A stretch of 6,630 nucleotides of DNA, taken from assembly GCA_027024625.1 (NCBI GenBank), contig JALVRY010000099.1, positions 1 to 6,630 on the forward strand, written 5' to 3'. Positions within the stretch are counted from its first letter, which is position 1, and each line of letters starts with the position of its first letter. The notes beneath the pieces were generated by a model. It had not been told where the DNA came from. It searched no databases and was given only the letters and a program-made list of their open reading frames with translations. Positions 1 through 5,866 of this stretch are shown here, in pieces. The DNA is from Thiotrichaceae bacterium (GTDB lineage Bacteria; Pseudomonadota; Gammaproteobacteria; Thiotrichales; Thiotrichaceae). The translations under genes and the position numbers were made by a program.

Positions 1-10
1 TAAACACAGA

Positions 11-56
11 TTAAAAGCTTGTCTTTATTAGCACGATGCGAAGCGAGTGCTTTTAA
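11..56. repeat. Small inverted repeat at the left edge
   Basis: TTAAAAGC at 11-18 is the exact reverse complement of GCTTTTAA at 49-56. A second, mutually exclusive pairing lies inside it: AGCAC at 30-34 with GTGCT at 47-51. The loop holds the purine-rich run GATGCGAAGCGAG, a type of sequence common in dispersed gammaproteobacterial repeats. No open reading frame of note covers it. It is the leftmost of a series of inverted repeats that fill 1-357. Function unknown; the pairing is seen directly, while a role as a dispersed repeat is inference. Confidence 0.4.
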
Positions 57-66
57 AATCCCATGT

Positions 67-194
67 TTATCGCCCCAAAAAATGGGCTAATTTATCGGAA
101 TAATCGTGTGCATGTTTGAACGAAACGTAGCTTGCGGAGTGTAGTGAGTTCACACGATCCGATAAATTAGTGCATTTTTTGGGAATAGCGATAA
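67..194. repeat. Long imperfect inverted repeat (about 38-bp stem, 40-nt loop)
   Basis: The left arm is 67-110 and the right arm 151-194. Paired blocks are TTATCGC (67-73 with 188-194), CCCAAAAAATG (74-84 with 173-183), CTAATTTATCGGA (87-99 with 158-170) and TCGTGTG (104-110 with 151-157). They are interrupted only by a 2-nt mismatch (85-86 against 171-172), a 4-nt bulge at 100-103 and a 4-nt bulge at 184-187. The 40-nt loop (111-150) carries a GAACGAAACGTAGC-like segment. It sits downstream of thiO, so if read-through occurs it would fold at the 3' end of the clcA-thiO transcript. No T-tract follows on either strand, so it is not a classic intrinsic terminator. A dispersed MITE- or REP-like repeat is the best guess; the family is not recognised. 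Confidence 0.75.
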
Positions 195-214
195 GTTGGG
201 CGACCTTTTCTTTG

Positions 215-248
215 GTTCGTTTCTTTTGGTCGAACAAAAGAAATGAAC
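215..248. repeat. Inverted repeat, 14-bp stem with 6-nt loop
   Basis: GTTCGTTTCTTTTG (215-228) pairs with CAAAAGAAATGAAC (235-248) around the loop GTCGAA. The single non-Watson-Crick position (G219 against T244) would be a G-U wobble in plus-strand RNA. This TTTCTTTTGGTCGAACAAAAGAAA core resembles a sequence I have seen repeatedly in intergenic regions of Proteobacteria, often mis-annotated as a short protein containing FFW-SNKRNE-like residues. That recollection is not verified here. There is no T-tract after the stem on either strand. Confidence 0.65.
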
Positions 249-300
249 TCGTAGCCCGACCTCTTTTATTAATAAAATTGCTAAAAGTTCAAGGCTACGA
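249..300. repeat. Inverted repeat enclosing an AT palindrome
   Basis: TCGTAGCC (249-256) and GGCTACGA (293-300) are exact reverse complements. Between them lies a perfect 14-bp palindrome, TTTTATTAATAAAA, at 264-277. The left arm begins one base after the 215-248 hairpin ends, so the two structures abut. This is probably part of the same composite repeat. No function can be assigned from sequence alone. Confidence 0.5.
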
Positions 301-315
301 AACTGCGTTGATAAT

Positions 316-355
316 TGTAGTGCGTAACATCAGTGACTTAAAACGCCACCCTACA
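316..355. repeat. Degenerate GTAGGGTG-type inverted repeat just after thiO
   Basis: Read on the minus strand, which is the thiO sense, the stem starts three bases after the thiO stop codon. TGTAGGGTGGCGT (355-343) pairs with the reverse complement of TGTAGTGCGT (316-325), with three unpaired bases in the longer arm and a 17-nt loop. The GTAGGGTGCG core is like dispersed repeats seen in many Gammaproteobacteria and cyanobacteria, here decayed. Its position right after the stop suggests a 3'-end hairpin that could protect or help end the clcA-thiO message, but no T-run follows. The pairing is seen; the family resemblance is from memory. Confidence 0.4.
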
Positions 356-357
356 GC

Positions 358-1482
358 TTAAGCCAGCTTAAACTCTGCGGTTGGTTCTCTCACTCTATCT
401 AGGCGAAAATCATTAATATCCATAAATGATGACTCGCCATTTAGATGATCAAGCAACAGTTTTATCGAACCTAAGCCAATGACGACACCATAACGATAAT
501 GCCCTGTGTTGACATATAAGTTCTGAATTTCAGGATGTTCGCCAATATAGGGAATACCATTAGGTGAACCAGGGCGAAGCCCGCACCAATGATGTTCAAT
601 AGTAGCTTCTTTTAAGAAAGGAGCCATTTCGTAAGCCACTTGTTGTAACTCTTTTCTTGCTGTATCCGTCGTGCGTTTATCAAAATCTGCAAGTTCCAAG
701 GTTGAACCACAAAGTATTCGACCATCCTTTCTTGGGATGAGATAACGCCCTTTATGTAAAATAATTCGCTTGAGTTGATTAGGCTCGCATTTAAATAAAA
801 TCATTTCGCCTAAAACGGGTTTCACATTCACCGCAATACGGCTTAATTCTGCAAACTGCCCACTCCACGCACCAGTGGTGACAATAACGCTATCACAGTC
901 AATAATGCCTTTATTGGTGTTAACCCCTGTAATCTGATTATTTTTATTCTTAATAAAATCAATGGCTTTTGTTTGTTCACGAATATCAATATTATTTTTT
1001 TCTAAGCTAGCTTTGAGCGACTTCAAGGTTCGAGGATTACGAAGCTGTGCAATATCCGGCATCCACATACCTTTTTGAAACTCAGGGTTAATCTTTTCCT
1101 CAATTTCTTGCAATGAATTGGAATCATTTATGATAGCTAAATTAGCAGAAAAACGACTCGCCCACGCCTTAGCATCAGCCAGTTCATCATGAGAAACCAT
1201 CAATAAACCAGATTGAAGCCATTCTGGATCAATACCTGTTTCATCCAGTAATCCCTGACAAACAGATTGATAGTGTTGCTGTCCATATTGTGCAAGTTGG
1301 GAAATTTCATCAGCATATCGCCAAGGATATAACGGGGAAATAATACCGCCACCCGCCCAAGAAGACTCTTTTCCTAATAGACCTTTTTCAAGCAAGATTA
1401 CATCTGCACCTTGCTGATTTAACATTTTGGCTGTCATCATCCCGATGATGCCGCCACCAATAATCGCAACTCGATTACTCAT
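358..1482 (-). CDS. thiO: Glycine oxidase ThiO-like FAD-dependent amine oxidase
   Basis: Cytosolic flavoenzyme of the DAO family, 374 residues. ThiO oxidises glycine with O2 to the imine used for the thiazole ring of thiamin, releasing H2O2. The N-terminus has the FAD-binding Rossmann motif GGGIIG (residues 9-14) and the ribose-binding acidic end of strand 2 (E32 in VILLEKG). ESSWAGGGIISPLYPW (about 40-55) is a segment I associate with gammaproteobacterial ThiO. The C-terminal GLRPGSPNGIPYIG (R293) and GHYRYG (R330) match the blocks that carry the substrate-carboxylate arginines in glycine oxidase; many relatives have HFRNG, so Tyr replaces Asn. I chose the ATG at 1482 because AGAGG lies 8 bases upstream and the Rossmann fold then starts at once; the ATG at 1506 would add 8 residues and overlap clcA. 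It follows clcA with a 1-base gap. No other thi gene is visible, so a related D-amino-acid oxidase or dehydrogenase remains possible. Confidence 0.82.
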   Translation of the reverse strand: MSNRVAIIGGGIIGMMTAKMLNQQGADVILLEKGLLGKESSWAGGGIISPLYPWRYADEISQLAQYGQQHYQSVCQGLLDETGIDPEWLQSGLLMVSHDELADAKAWASRFSANLAIINDSNSLQEIEEKINPEFQKGMWMPDIAQLRNPRTLKSLKASLEKNNIDIREQTKAIDFIKNKNNQITGVNTNKGIIDCDSVIVTTGAWSGQFAELSRIAVNVKPVLGEMILFKCEPNQLKRIILHKGRYLIPRKDGRILCGSTLELADFDKRTTDTARKELQQVAYEMAPFLKEATIEHHWCGLRPGSPNGIPYIGEHPEIQNLYVNTGHYRYGVVIGLGSIKLLLDHLNGESSFMDINDFRLDRVREPTAEFKLA

Positions 1483-1483
1483 G

Positions 1484-2833
1484 TCATGAGCCTCTATCTT
1501 TATCACTATGATAATTTAAGAAAATTCCATCTTGCACAAGTAAGGAATCATAAACTCTCGTATGACTTATCTTTTCAGCAATATTAAACGCAATCATATT
1601 GCCAAACATCAACGGTAAAACAAGGGAATAATTATGCGTCATTTCATAGATAATCAAAACAGATGTGAAGGGGGCACGAATTGAGCCGGCAAAGAAAGCC
1701 CCCATCCCCATCAGGGCTGCGCCACCAATAATGACAGAATCAATTGAAAACAACATACTAGTAGAGTAGCCGATAAAGCTCCCCATCATCGTACCCATAA
1801 ATAATGTTGGTGCAAAAATACCACCACTACCGCCTGATGAATAGCTTAAAATAGTCGCTAAAATCTTACCGACAAAAAGAATAATTAAGGTTACACCCAA
1901 CAACTTACCATTTAAAGCATCATTCAAATCTTCATAGCCTAAACCAAATAAACCATGGTGACTTGTCGTCAAATATACGGTTGTACCGACAATGCCCATT
2001 AGAAAACCACCAATAGCTGGTTTTAACCATACAGGAACTTGTTTTAACTCTTTAAATTTTTTGCGTGTTTTTAATAAGCCTTGAATAAAGAAATTACCAG
2101 AGAAACCACCAAAAACACCAATAGGAATACTGATCAACATCCACCAATCAAGGCCAAAATCAGGAAGATTTACATTATAAATAGGGTTAGCCCCTAAGGC
2201 GATTCGCTCAACGGATGCGGCAATGACAGATGCAAATACAATCCCTGCGATAGTTTTTGTCTTATATTCGTGTAACAATAATTCTTCAATAACAAATGTG
2301 ACTGCGGCAAGCGGTGCATTAAAAGCCGCTGCAATACCTGCCCCAATACCCACAGGGATCATCTCACGAAATGACTCTTCCCTTAACTTCAAGCGTTGCC
2401 CAATCACCGATGCAAGCGACGCACATAAATGTACGGTTGGCCCCTCTCTACCCAAGCTATTACCACTACCAATAGAGACCACACCCAAAATATATCGCCA
2501 AAATGTCTCTCGAAAGGATAAAATTCCACCATTATTCCAATACGCGGCTTTTGCTTGCGGGATACCACTACCACCACCAGAAGGTTCTATTTTATAGAGT
2601 ACAAAACCAACAATTAAGCCTCCCACAGCAGGAGCAAGAATCATTAAAATAATAGATAACCAGCGGGATTGTTTATTTTGGAAGTCAACAATGTGATCAA
2701 AGACATATTCAATCGAAAGGTGAAAGGCAACCGCAATTAAGCCACAAACCAAGCCGATGATGATATAAACTGCAAACGGTTGTCGATGCAGATTCATGGG
2801 ATTAAGCGTATGTAGGAATGTACTAAATTTCAT
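1484..2833 (-). CDS. clcA: CLC-family chloride/proton antiporter
   Basis: Polytopic inner-membrane protein of 449 residues, the usual length of a bacterial CLC without cytoplasmic CBS domains. Hallmarks in order: GSGIP at 88-92 (Ser89 of the Cl- site), GREGP at 128-132 (gating Glu130, equivalent to E. coli E148), EE at 183-184 (Glu184, equivalent to the proton glutamate E203), GGIFAP at 337-342 (Phe340), and Tyr428 in RVYDSLL (equivalent to Y445). Having both glutamates points to 2 Cl-/1 H+ exchange rather than a channel. Ser in the first motif argues against the fluoride-specific CLC-F branch. The chain ends soon after the last helix with a polar tail. In E. coli this family supports extreme acid resistance; the role here is inferred only. 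The start at 2833 lacks a clear Shine-Dalgarno; M13 at 2797 is an alternative that keeps all membrane helices. Its TGA stop is one base before the thiO ATG, so the two are co-transcribed. Confidence 0.93.
   Translation of the reverse strand: MKFSTFLHTLNPMNLHRQPFAVYIIIGLVCGLIAVAFHLSIEYVFDHIVDFQNKQSRWLSIILMILAPAVGGLIVGFVLYKIEPSGGGSGIPQAKAAYWNNGGILSFRETFWRYILGVVSIGSGNSLGREGPTVHLCASLASVIGQRLKLREESFREMIPVGIGAGIAAAFNAPLAAVTFVIEELLLHEYKTKTIAGIVFASVIAASVERIALGANPIYNVNLPDFGLDWWMLISIPIGVFGGFSGNFFIQGLLKTRKKFKELKQVPVWLKPAIGGFLMGIVGTTVYLTTSHHGLFGLGYEDLNDALNGKLLGVTLIILFVGKILATILSYSSGGSGGIFAPTLFMGTMMGSFIGYSTSMLFSIDSVIIGGAALMGMGAFFAGSIRAPFTSVLIIYEMTHNYSLVLPLMFGNMIAFNIAEKISHTRVYDSLLVQDGIFLNYHSDKDRGS
1491..1495 (-). 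promoter_or_regulatory. Ribosome binding site of thiO
   Basis: AGAGG on the minus strand, inside the last codons of clcA, lies 8 bases before the ATG at 1482-1480. It decides the thiO start in favour of 1482 over the in-frame ATG at 1506. It is the only good Shine-Dalgarno match I see before any gene in this window. Confidence 0.6.
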
Positions 2834-2907
2834 TTAGTTGAAGTCTGCTTAGAAATATCTCAATAGGCATAAAATTTATTAGATAACAACATTCATTGTA
2901 AGCATTC

Positions 2908-3035
2908 TTAAGGAAGCTCTGATTAAGTAGGAAGCGAGGGCTTTAGCCTCGCCCGAAACAACAGTATTTCAATACTTTACAGGCGACACTAAAGTGTCGC
3001 TTCCAATCTTTTGGACTTGATCAGAATTTCCTTAA
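2908..3035. mobile_element. MITE-like element with IS5-like terminal inverted repeats and TTAA flanks
   Basis: The left end GGAAGCTCTGATTAAGT (2912-2928) and right end ACTTGATCAGAATTTCC (3015-3031) are inverted repeats matching at 14 of 17 positions. TTAA flanks them on both sides (2908-2911 and 3032-3035), as a 4-bp target duplication would. Inside are a second inverted repeat, GGAAGCGA (2930-2937) with TCGCTTCC (2997-3004), and three small hairpins: 2934-2952, 2963-2976 (AGTATT/AATACT) and 2983-3000 (GCGACACT/AGTGTCGC). There is no coding frame, so it would be non-autonomous. The ends resemble the IS5 terminus as I remember it (GGAAGGTGCGAAYAAG), and IS5-group elements favour YTAR targets, which TTAA fits; that family link is inference. 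It begins 8 bases after the apaG stop and ends about 75 bases before the clcA start, so it separates the two genes. No T-tract follows its hairpins. Confidence 0.65.
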
Positions 3036-3043
3036 ATCAGCTC

Positions 3044-3427
3044 TTAATGCAACATATTGGGCAAAGCCAAAATAAAAGGTGGAATTTCTGCATCAAAATG
3101 TTGCCCATCATCTGCTAACATTTGATAACTCCCTTCCATTGTTCCCACAGGAGTTTCCATCATTGTCCCACTGGTATAGCTGAAACTCTCGCCCGTTTTC
3201 AGATAAGGTTGCTCACCAATAACACCATCACCCTTAACCTCTTGGACTCGCCCATTTGAGTCCGTAATAATCCAGTGACGTGTTAATAATTTTGCTGGCT
3301 CGCTCCCCACATTTTTTATCGTGATGTGATAAGCAAATACATAAAAATTTTGCTCGGGACGCGACTCAGGCTCAATGTATTGTGTCTCTACATTAACTTT
3401 GATGTTATAAGGTGAATGTTTTGTCAT
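3044..3427 (-). CDS. apaG: ApaG protein (Co2+/Mg2+ efflux-associated)
   Basis: A small soluble single-domain protein with an immunoglobulin-like beta-sandwich fold, 127 residues from the chosen start; E. coli ApaG has 125. Family blocks visible are VFAYHITIKNVG (30-41), LLTRHWIITDSNGR (47-60), the glycine motif GDGVIG (66-71), SYTSG (83-87) and GTMEGSYQM (95-103), ending in the typical LALPNMLH. In Salmonella the gene (corD) affects cobalt resistance and magnesium efflux. The same fold forms the C-terminal domain of some F-box proteins and of PolDIP2, which suggests protein binding; the biochemical activity is unsettled. I chose the ATG at 3427 because it gives the family length and lies 7 bases after a perfect TATAAT. 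An ATG at 3436 would add Met-Gly-Gly, has only a weak AGG 4 bases upstream, and overlaps that box. It is not next to rsmA-apaH as in enterobacteria, but divergent from trmO. Confidence 0.93.
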   Translation of the reverse strand: MTKHSPYNIKVNVETQYIEPESRPEQNFYVFAYHITIKNVGSEPAKLLTRHWIITDSNGRVQEVKGDGVIGEQPYLKTGESFSYTSGTMMETPVGTMEGSYQMLADDGQHFDAEIPPFILALPNMLH

Positions 3428-3448
3428 GCCGCCCATTATACCTAAATT
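3421..3448 (+). promoter_or_regulatory. Candidate trmO promoter overlapping apaG
   Basis: TTGTCA (3421-3426, one mismatch to TTGACA) is followed after 16 bases by TAAATT (3443-3448, two mismatches to TATAAT). TAAAAT at 3448-3453 is an alternative -10. Either would start transcription within about 6 bases of the trmO ATG at 3460, giving a very short leader or none. The -35 would sit inside the first codons of apaG and the spacer would cover the apaG -10 box, so the two promoters would compete for polymerase. Confidence 0.35.
3435..3440 (-). promoter_or_regulatory. Consensus -10 box implying a leaderless apaG mRNA
   Basis: A perfect TATAAT on the minus strand ends 7 bases before the apaG ATG at 3427. 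Transcription normally begins 6-8 bases after the hexamer, so the message would start at or next to the A of the ATG. No good -35 is found at 16-18 bases; the upstream stretch is an AT-rich run that could act as an UP element. The hexamer is seen; the leaderless start is inferred. Confidence 0.5.
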
Positions 3449-3459
3449 AAAATAAATAT

Positions 3460-4167
3460 ATGCAGAAGAGTTATCAATTTAAGCCCATAGGCATCATACA
3501 TTCTTGTTTCAAAGAAAAGTTTGGTATTCCTAGACAAGCCCGATTAGCAACAGAAGCAACCGCAACACTTGAACTAATCCCACCGTATAATAATGAAAAT
3601 AGCATTCGAGAGTTAGAAAACTTCTCCCACATTTGGCTTATCTTTATTTTTCATCAATCACTGTCAACACAATGGAAAGCAATGGTCAGACCGCCAAGGC
3701 TCGGCGGAAATAAACGTGTCGGTGTTTTTGCATCACGATCCCCATTCCGCCCGAACCCCATTGGCATGTCATTAATTAAACTAAGGGGGATTACACAGCA
3801 AAAAGGCAAACTATCACTGGAATTACAGGGGGCAGATTTACTCGACCAAACACCCGTTATCGATATAAAACCCTACATCCCCTATGCTGACTCTGTTGAA
3901 AATGCCCAGTCAGCTTACGCCCCAACTGCACCCGAAACACTACTCCCCGTTGTCTTTAGTGAAACCGCCCAGCAACAATGCCGAGAAAAAGAAAAACAAC
4001 TCAATACATCACTCAGCTTATTGATTACCCAGATATTGCAGCAAGACCCTCGCCCATCTTATAAAACAGACGATGATGAACGTATTTATGCCATGAAACT
4101 ATACGATTTTGACCTGCGATGGCGGTATCAAAATCAACATGTTTATGTCATCGAATTACATTTTTAG
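3460..4167 (+). CDS. trmO: tRNA (N6-threonylcarbamoyladenosine(37)-N6)-methyltransferase TrmO
   Basis: Cytosolic SAM-dependent enzyme (formerly TsaA/YaeB) that methylates t6A at position 37 of tRNA-Thr to m6t6A. Length is 235 residues, the same as the E. coli protein as I recall it, and the start aligns with it (MQKSYQFKPIGIIHS). The N-terminal TsaA beta-barrel domain covers about 5-155, with FSHIW (55-59), RPPRLGGN (77-84), SPFRPNPIG (94-102) and TPVIDIKPYIPY (131-142) as family signatures. The C-terminal domain carries DPRPSYK (196-202) and a DFDLRWR segment near the end. There is no Shine-Dalgarno before the ATG, in line with a leaderless message from the tight divergent promoter region shared with apaG. 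No second gene follows closely; 161 bases separate it from dacB. Confidence 0.94.
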   Translation: MQKSYQFKPIGIIHSCFKEKFGIPRQARLATEATATLELIPPYNNENSIRELENFSHIWLIFIFHQSLSTQWKAMVRPPRLGGNKRVGVFASRSPFRPNPIGMSLIKLRGITQQKGKLSLELQGADLLDQTPVIDIKPYIPYADSVENAQSAYAPTAPETLLPVVFSETAQQQCREKEKQLNTSLSLLITQILQQDPRPSYKTDDDERIYAMKLYDFDLRWRYQNQHVYVIELHF

Positions 4168-4307
4168 AAGCCCATACATCTTTTTACAACAAACATTTTG
4201 AGAAAAATTCGTCTCTATTTAGTTTCAATTAAGAAAGCATCAAGTACAGTGAACAGAAATTAACATCCTATGCTATATATTATGCTTAGCTTCATATTTT
4301 AGAAGCC
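4162..4307 (+). repeat. 11-bp direct repeat flanking the trmO-dacB gap
   Basis: TTTTAGAAGCC occurs at 4162-4172, spanning the trmO stop codon, and again at 4297-4307, about 20 bases before dacB; the copies are 135 bases apart. The stretch between them (4173-4296) is AT-rich, holds no gene, and contains the probable dacB promoter. The repeat could mark a past small insertion or duplication, be a binding site, or be chance in AT-rich DNA. Confidence 0.3.
4250..4281 (+). promoter_or_regulatory. Candidate dacB-tamA promoter
   Basis: TGAACA (4250-4255) precedes by 18 bases an extended -10-like TGCTATATA (4271-4279, TGn plus TATATA). TATATT at 4276-4281 is another -10 option. TATGCT occurs twice nearby (4269-4274 and 4281-4286), 12 bases apart, and may be a protein site or chance. 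Transcription would begin near 4286, leaving an A-rich leader of about 40 bases without a Shine-Dalgarno. Confidence 0.3.
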
Positions 4308-4328
4308 TGCAATAACAAAAAAACAACG

Positions 4329-5828
4329 ATGATAAAACAACTATTACTTTGCCTTCTGCTCTACCCCATTAGTTTTTATTCACTGGGAGCAGATAAAGCA
4401 GAAGACCAGACCAACAAACAAACAATCAGCCCAAAACCTGCTCTTGCGGAGATTACCCGTCACGTAGAAACACAAGATCTCTCATCAACTGTTCGTTCCT
4501 TGGTTGACAAATATAAAATCAATCCAGACAACATCAGTATTTATATTCGTGACATCAACGCCGATAAACCACTGCTAGCTCATAATATTGATGTGCAACG
4601 CACACCGGCTTCAACCATGAAGCTACTCACCACTTTTTCTGCACTCAAAGAGCTTGGCCCCTCATACACATGGAAAACAGAAGCATGGCTACGTGGCACA
4701 CTAAAAGATGGCGTACTTAATGGCGACCTTATTATCAAAGGCTATGGCGATCCCTTTTTAGTACATGAACGCTATTGGAAATTCATTCACGACTTGCGTA
4801 ACAAAGGGCTACATACCATTACAGGCAACGTCATTATCGACAATAGTTATTATGACATTCCAGAAATCGACCCAGGAGCCTTTGATCACGAGCCGCATCG
4901 CACTTACAACGCTCCACCCTCTGCGGTAATGTTTAATTTTCAAGCTACCCGCTTTTTATTTGAGGCAGATGAACAAACAAAATCCGTCAATATCACCGCT
5001 TTTCCTAAACTGCATGATGTAAATTTAGTGAACAATGTGAAGTTCTCACGCGGAAAATGTCGCAAAGCACATTACAGACCAAAGTTTAAACAAAATGATG
5101 AGGGTGATTTAGTCGTTACGGGGCGATACGCTACGGGCTGCGGTCAAAATTTTATCCTTCGCCATATCGTAAAGCCCGATCAATTAGCCTTTGACGCATT
5201 CAAACAATTTTGGACAGAACTAGGTGGACATCTACTTGGCGGCTTGGCCAAAGGGCAAGTTAATAAATCAACAGATAAGCGTTTCCACGTTTACCGTTCT
5301 CCGTCTTTAGGTGAACAAATCCGAACCATAAATAAGTGGAGCAACAATGTCATGGTAAGACAAGTAATGTTGACATTAGGGGCTGAAAAATATGGAGCAC
5401 CCGCCACGCTGAAAAAAGGCAGAGATGCCATACAAGCCATTTTAAAAGAGGCAGGTGTACCAAAAACCAACGATATTCTTGTCGAAAATGGCTCTGGGCT
5501 ATCTCGTATCGCCCATTTCAGTGCAAAGCAAATGGCAAGTCTGCTTGAAATTGCCTACCATGATGCTTATATGCCTGAATTTTTGGCTTCTTTATCATTA
5601 TCAGGACGAGATGGCACACTCTATAAACGCTTTAGCCATGAAGACTTAGCAGGACGTGGGCATTTAAAAACAGGTACAATAAAAAATGTCACCGCAATTT
5701 CAGGTTATATGCTGAATCGACTCGGTAAACGCCTAATCGTGGTTATGCAACATAATGGAAAAGATGTAAGACGGGGCAAGGGGGTTGCATTGCAAAATGA
5801 TGTATTACGCTGGGCTTTTGAGCAATAA
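4329..5828 (+). CDS. dacB: D-alanyl-D-alanine carboxypeptidase/endopeptidase (PBP4 type, S13 family)
   Basis: Periplasmic penicillin-binding protein that removes terminal D-Ala and cleaves D-Ala-mDAP cross-links in peptidoglycan. A signal peptide occupies about residues 1-20 (hydrophobic LLLCLLLYPISFYSL, cleavage probably near G20-A21). All three active-site motifs are present: S95-T-M-K98 (acylated Ser and general base), S338-N-N340, and K447-T-G449. Other S13 marks are VENGSGLSR (385-393) and LSGRDGTLYKR (424-434). C244 and C271 lie in the inserted domains and may form a disulfide. Length is 499 residues against 477 in E. coli; the catalytic Ser is about 33 residues further from the start, because a polar linker (about 22-50) follows the signal peptide. 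The start is the first ATG giving a signal peptide; its leader is A-rich without a Shine-Dalgarno. tamA follows after 38 bases with no terminator between, so the two are probably one operon. Confidence 0.94.
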   Translation: MIKQLLLCLLLYPISFYSLGADKAEDQTNKQTISPKPALAEITRHVETQDLSSTVRSLVDKYKINPDNISIYIRDINADKPLLAHNIDVQRTPASTMKLLTTFSALKELGPSYTWKTEAWLRGTLKDGVLNGDLIIKGYGDPFLVHERYWKFIHDLRNKGLHTITGNVIIDNSYYDIPEIDPGAFDHEPHRTYNAPPSAVMFNFQATRFLFEADEQTKSVNITAFPKLHDVNLVNNVKFSRGKCRKAHYRPKFKQNDEGDLVVTGRYATGCGQNFILRHIVKPDQLAFDAFKQFWTELGGHLLGGLAKGQVNKSTDKRFHVYRSPSLGEQIRTINKWSNNVMVRQVMLTLGAEKYGAPATLKKGRDAIQAILKEAGVPKTNDILVENGSGLSRIAHFSAKQMASLLEIAYHDAYMPEFLASLSLSGRDGTLYKRFSHEDLAGRGHLKTGTIKNVTAISGYMLNRLGKRLIVVMQHNGKDVRRGKGVALQNDVLRWAFEQ

Positions 5829-5866
5829 AGTTCGACTAATACAGCCGACATTAAACAAAACAGTCA

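Noticed and set aside
1..357. CRISPR array
   Set aside because: The repeats are inverted, differ from one another and are not regularly spaced; there are no unit-length direct repeats with spacers.
170..361. A 63-codon plus-strand open frame across the repeat region
   Set aside because: It begins inside the right arm of the long hairpin, reads through three further inverted repeats and overlaps the thiO stop. There is no ribosome binding site, and the residue content is what such repeats encode by chance.
1483..1506. The upstream ATG at 1506 as the thiO start
   Set aside because: It would add 8 non-conserved residues and overlap clcA by 23 bases. The ATG at 1482 has a well-placed AGAGG and starts right at the Rossmann fold.
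2223..2597. A 124-codon plus-strand open frame inside clcA
   Set aside because: It is wholly antisense to the conserved core of clcA, and its sequence has no recognisable domain.
1484..2833. Fluoride-specific CLC-F transporter
   Set aside because: The selectivity motif is GSGIP with Ser and the gating motif is GREGP, as in Cl-/H+ antiporters; the CLC-F branch differs at these positions.
2834..2907. TPP or fluoride riboswitch upstream of clcA-thiO
   Set aside because: The 74 bases between the element and clcA are plain AT-rich sequence with no conserved riboswitch core and no stable stem.
2908..3035. Rho-independent terminator for apaG
   Set aside because: The hairpins are strong, but none is followed by a T-tract on the minus strand, and the outer inverted repeats fit a transposable element better.
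3428..3436. The upstream ATG at 3436 as the apaG start
   Set aside because: It overlaps the TATAAT box and adds only Met-Gly-Gly beyond family length. Not fully excluded, since a weak AGG lies 4 bases before it.
5455..5649. A 64-codon plus-strand open frame inside dacB
   Set aside because: It is out of frame within the conserved catalytic region of dacB, around the ENGSGLSR and GRDGTL motifs.
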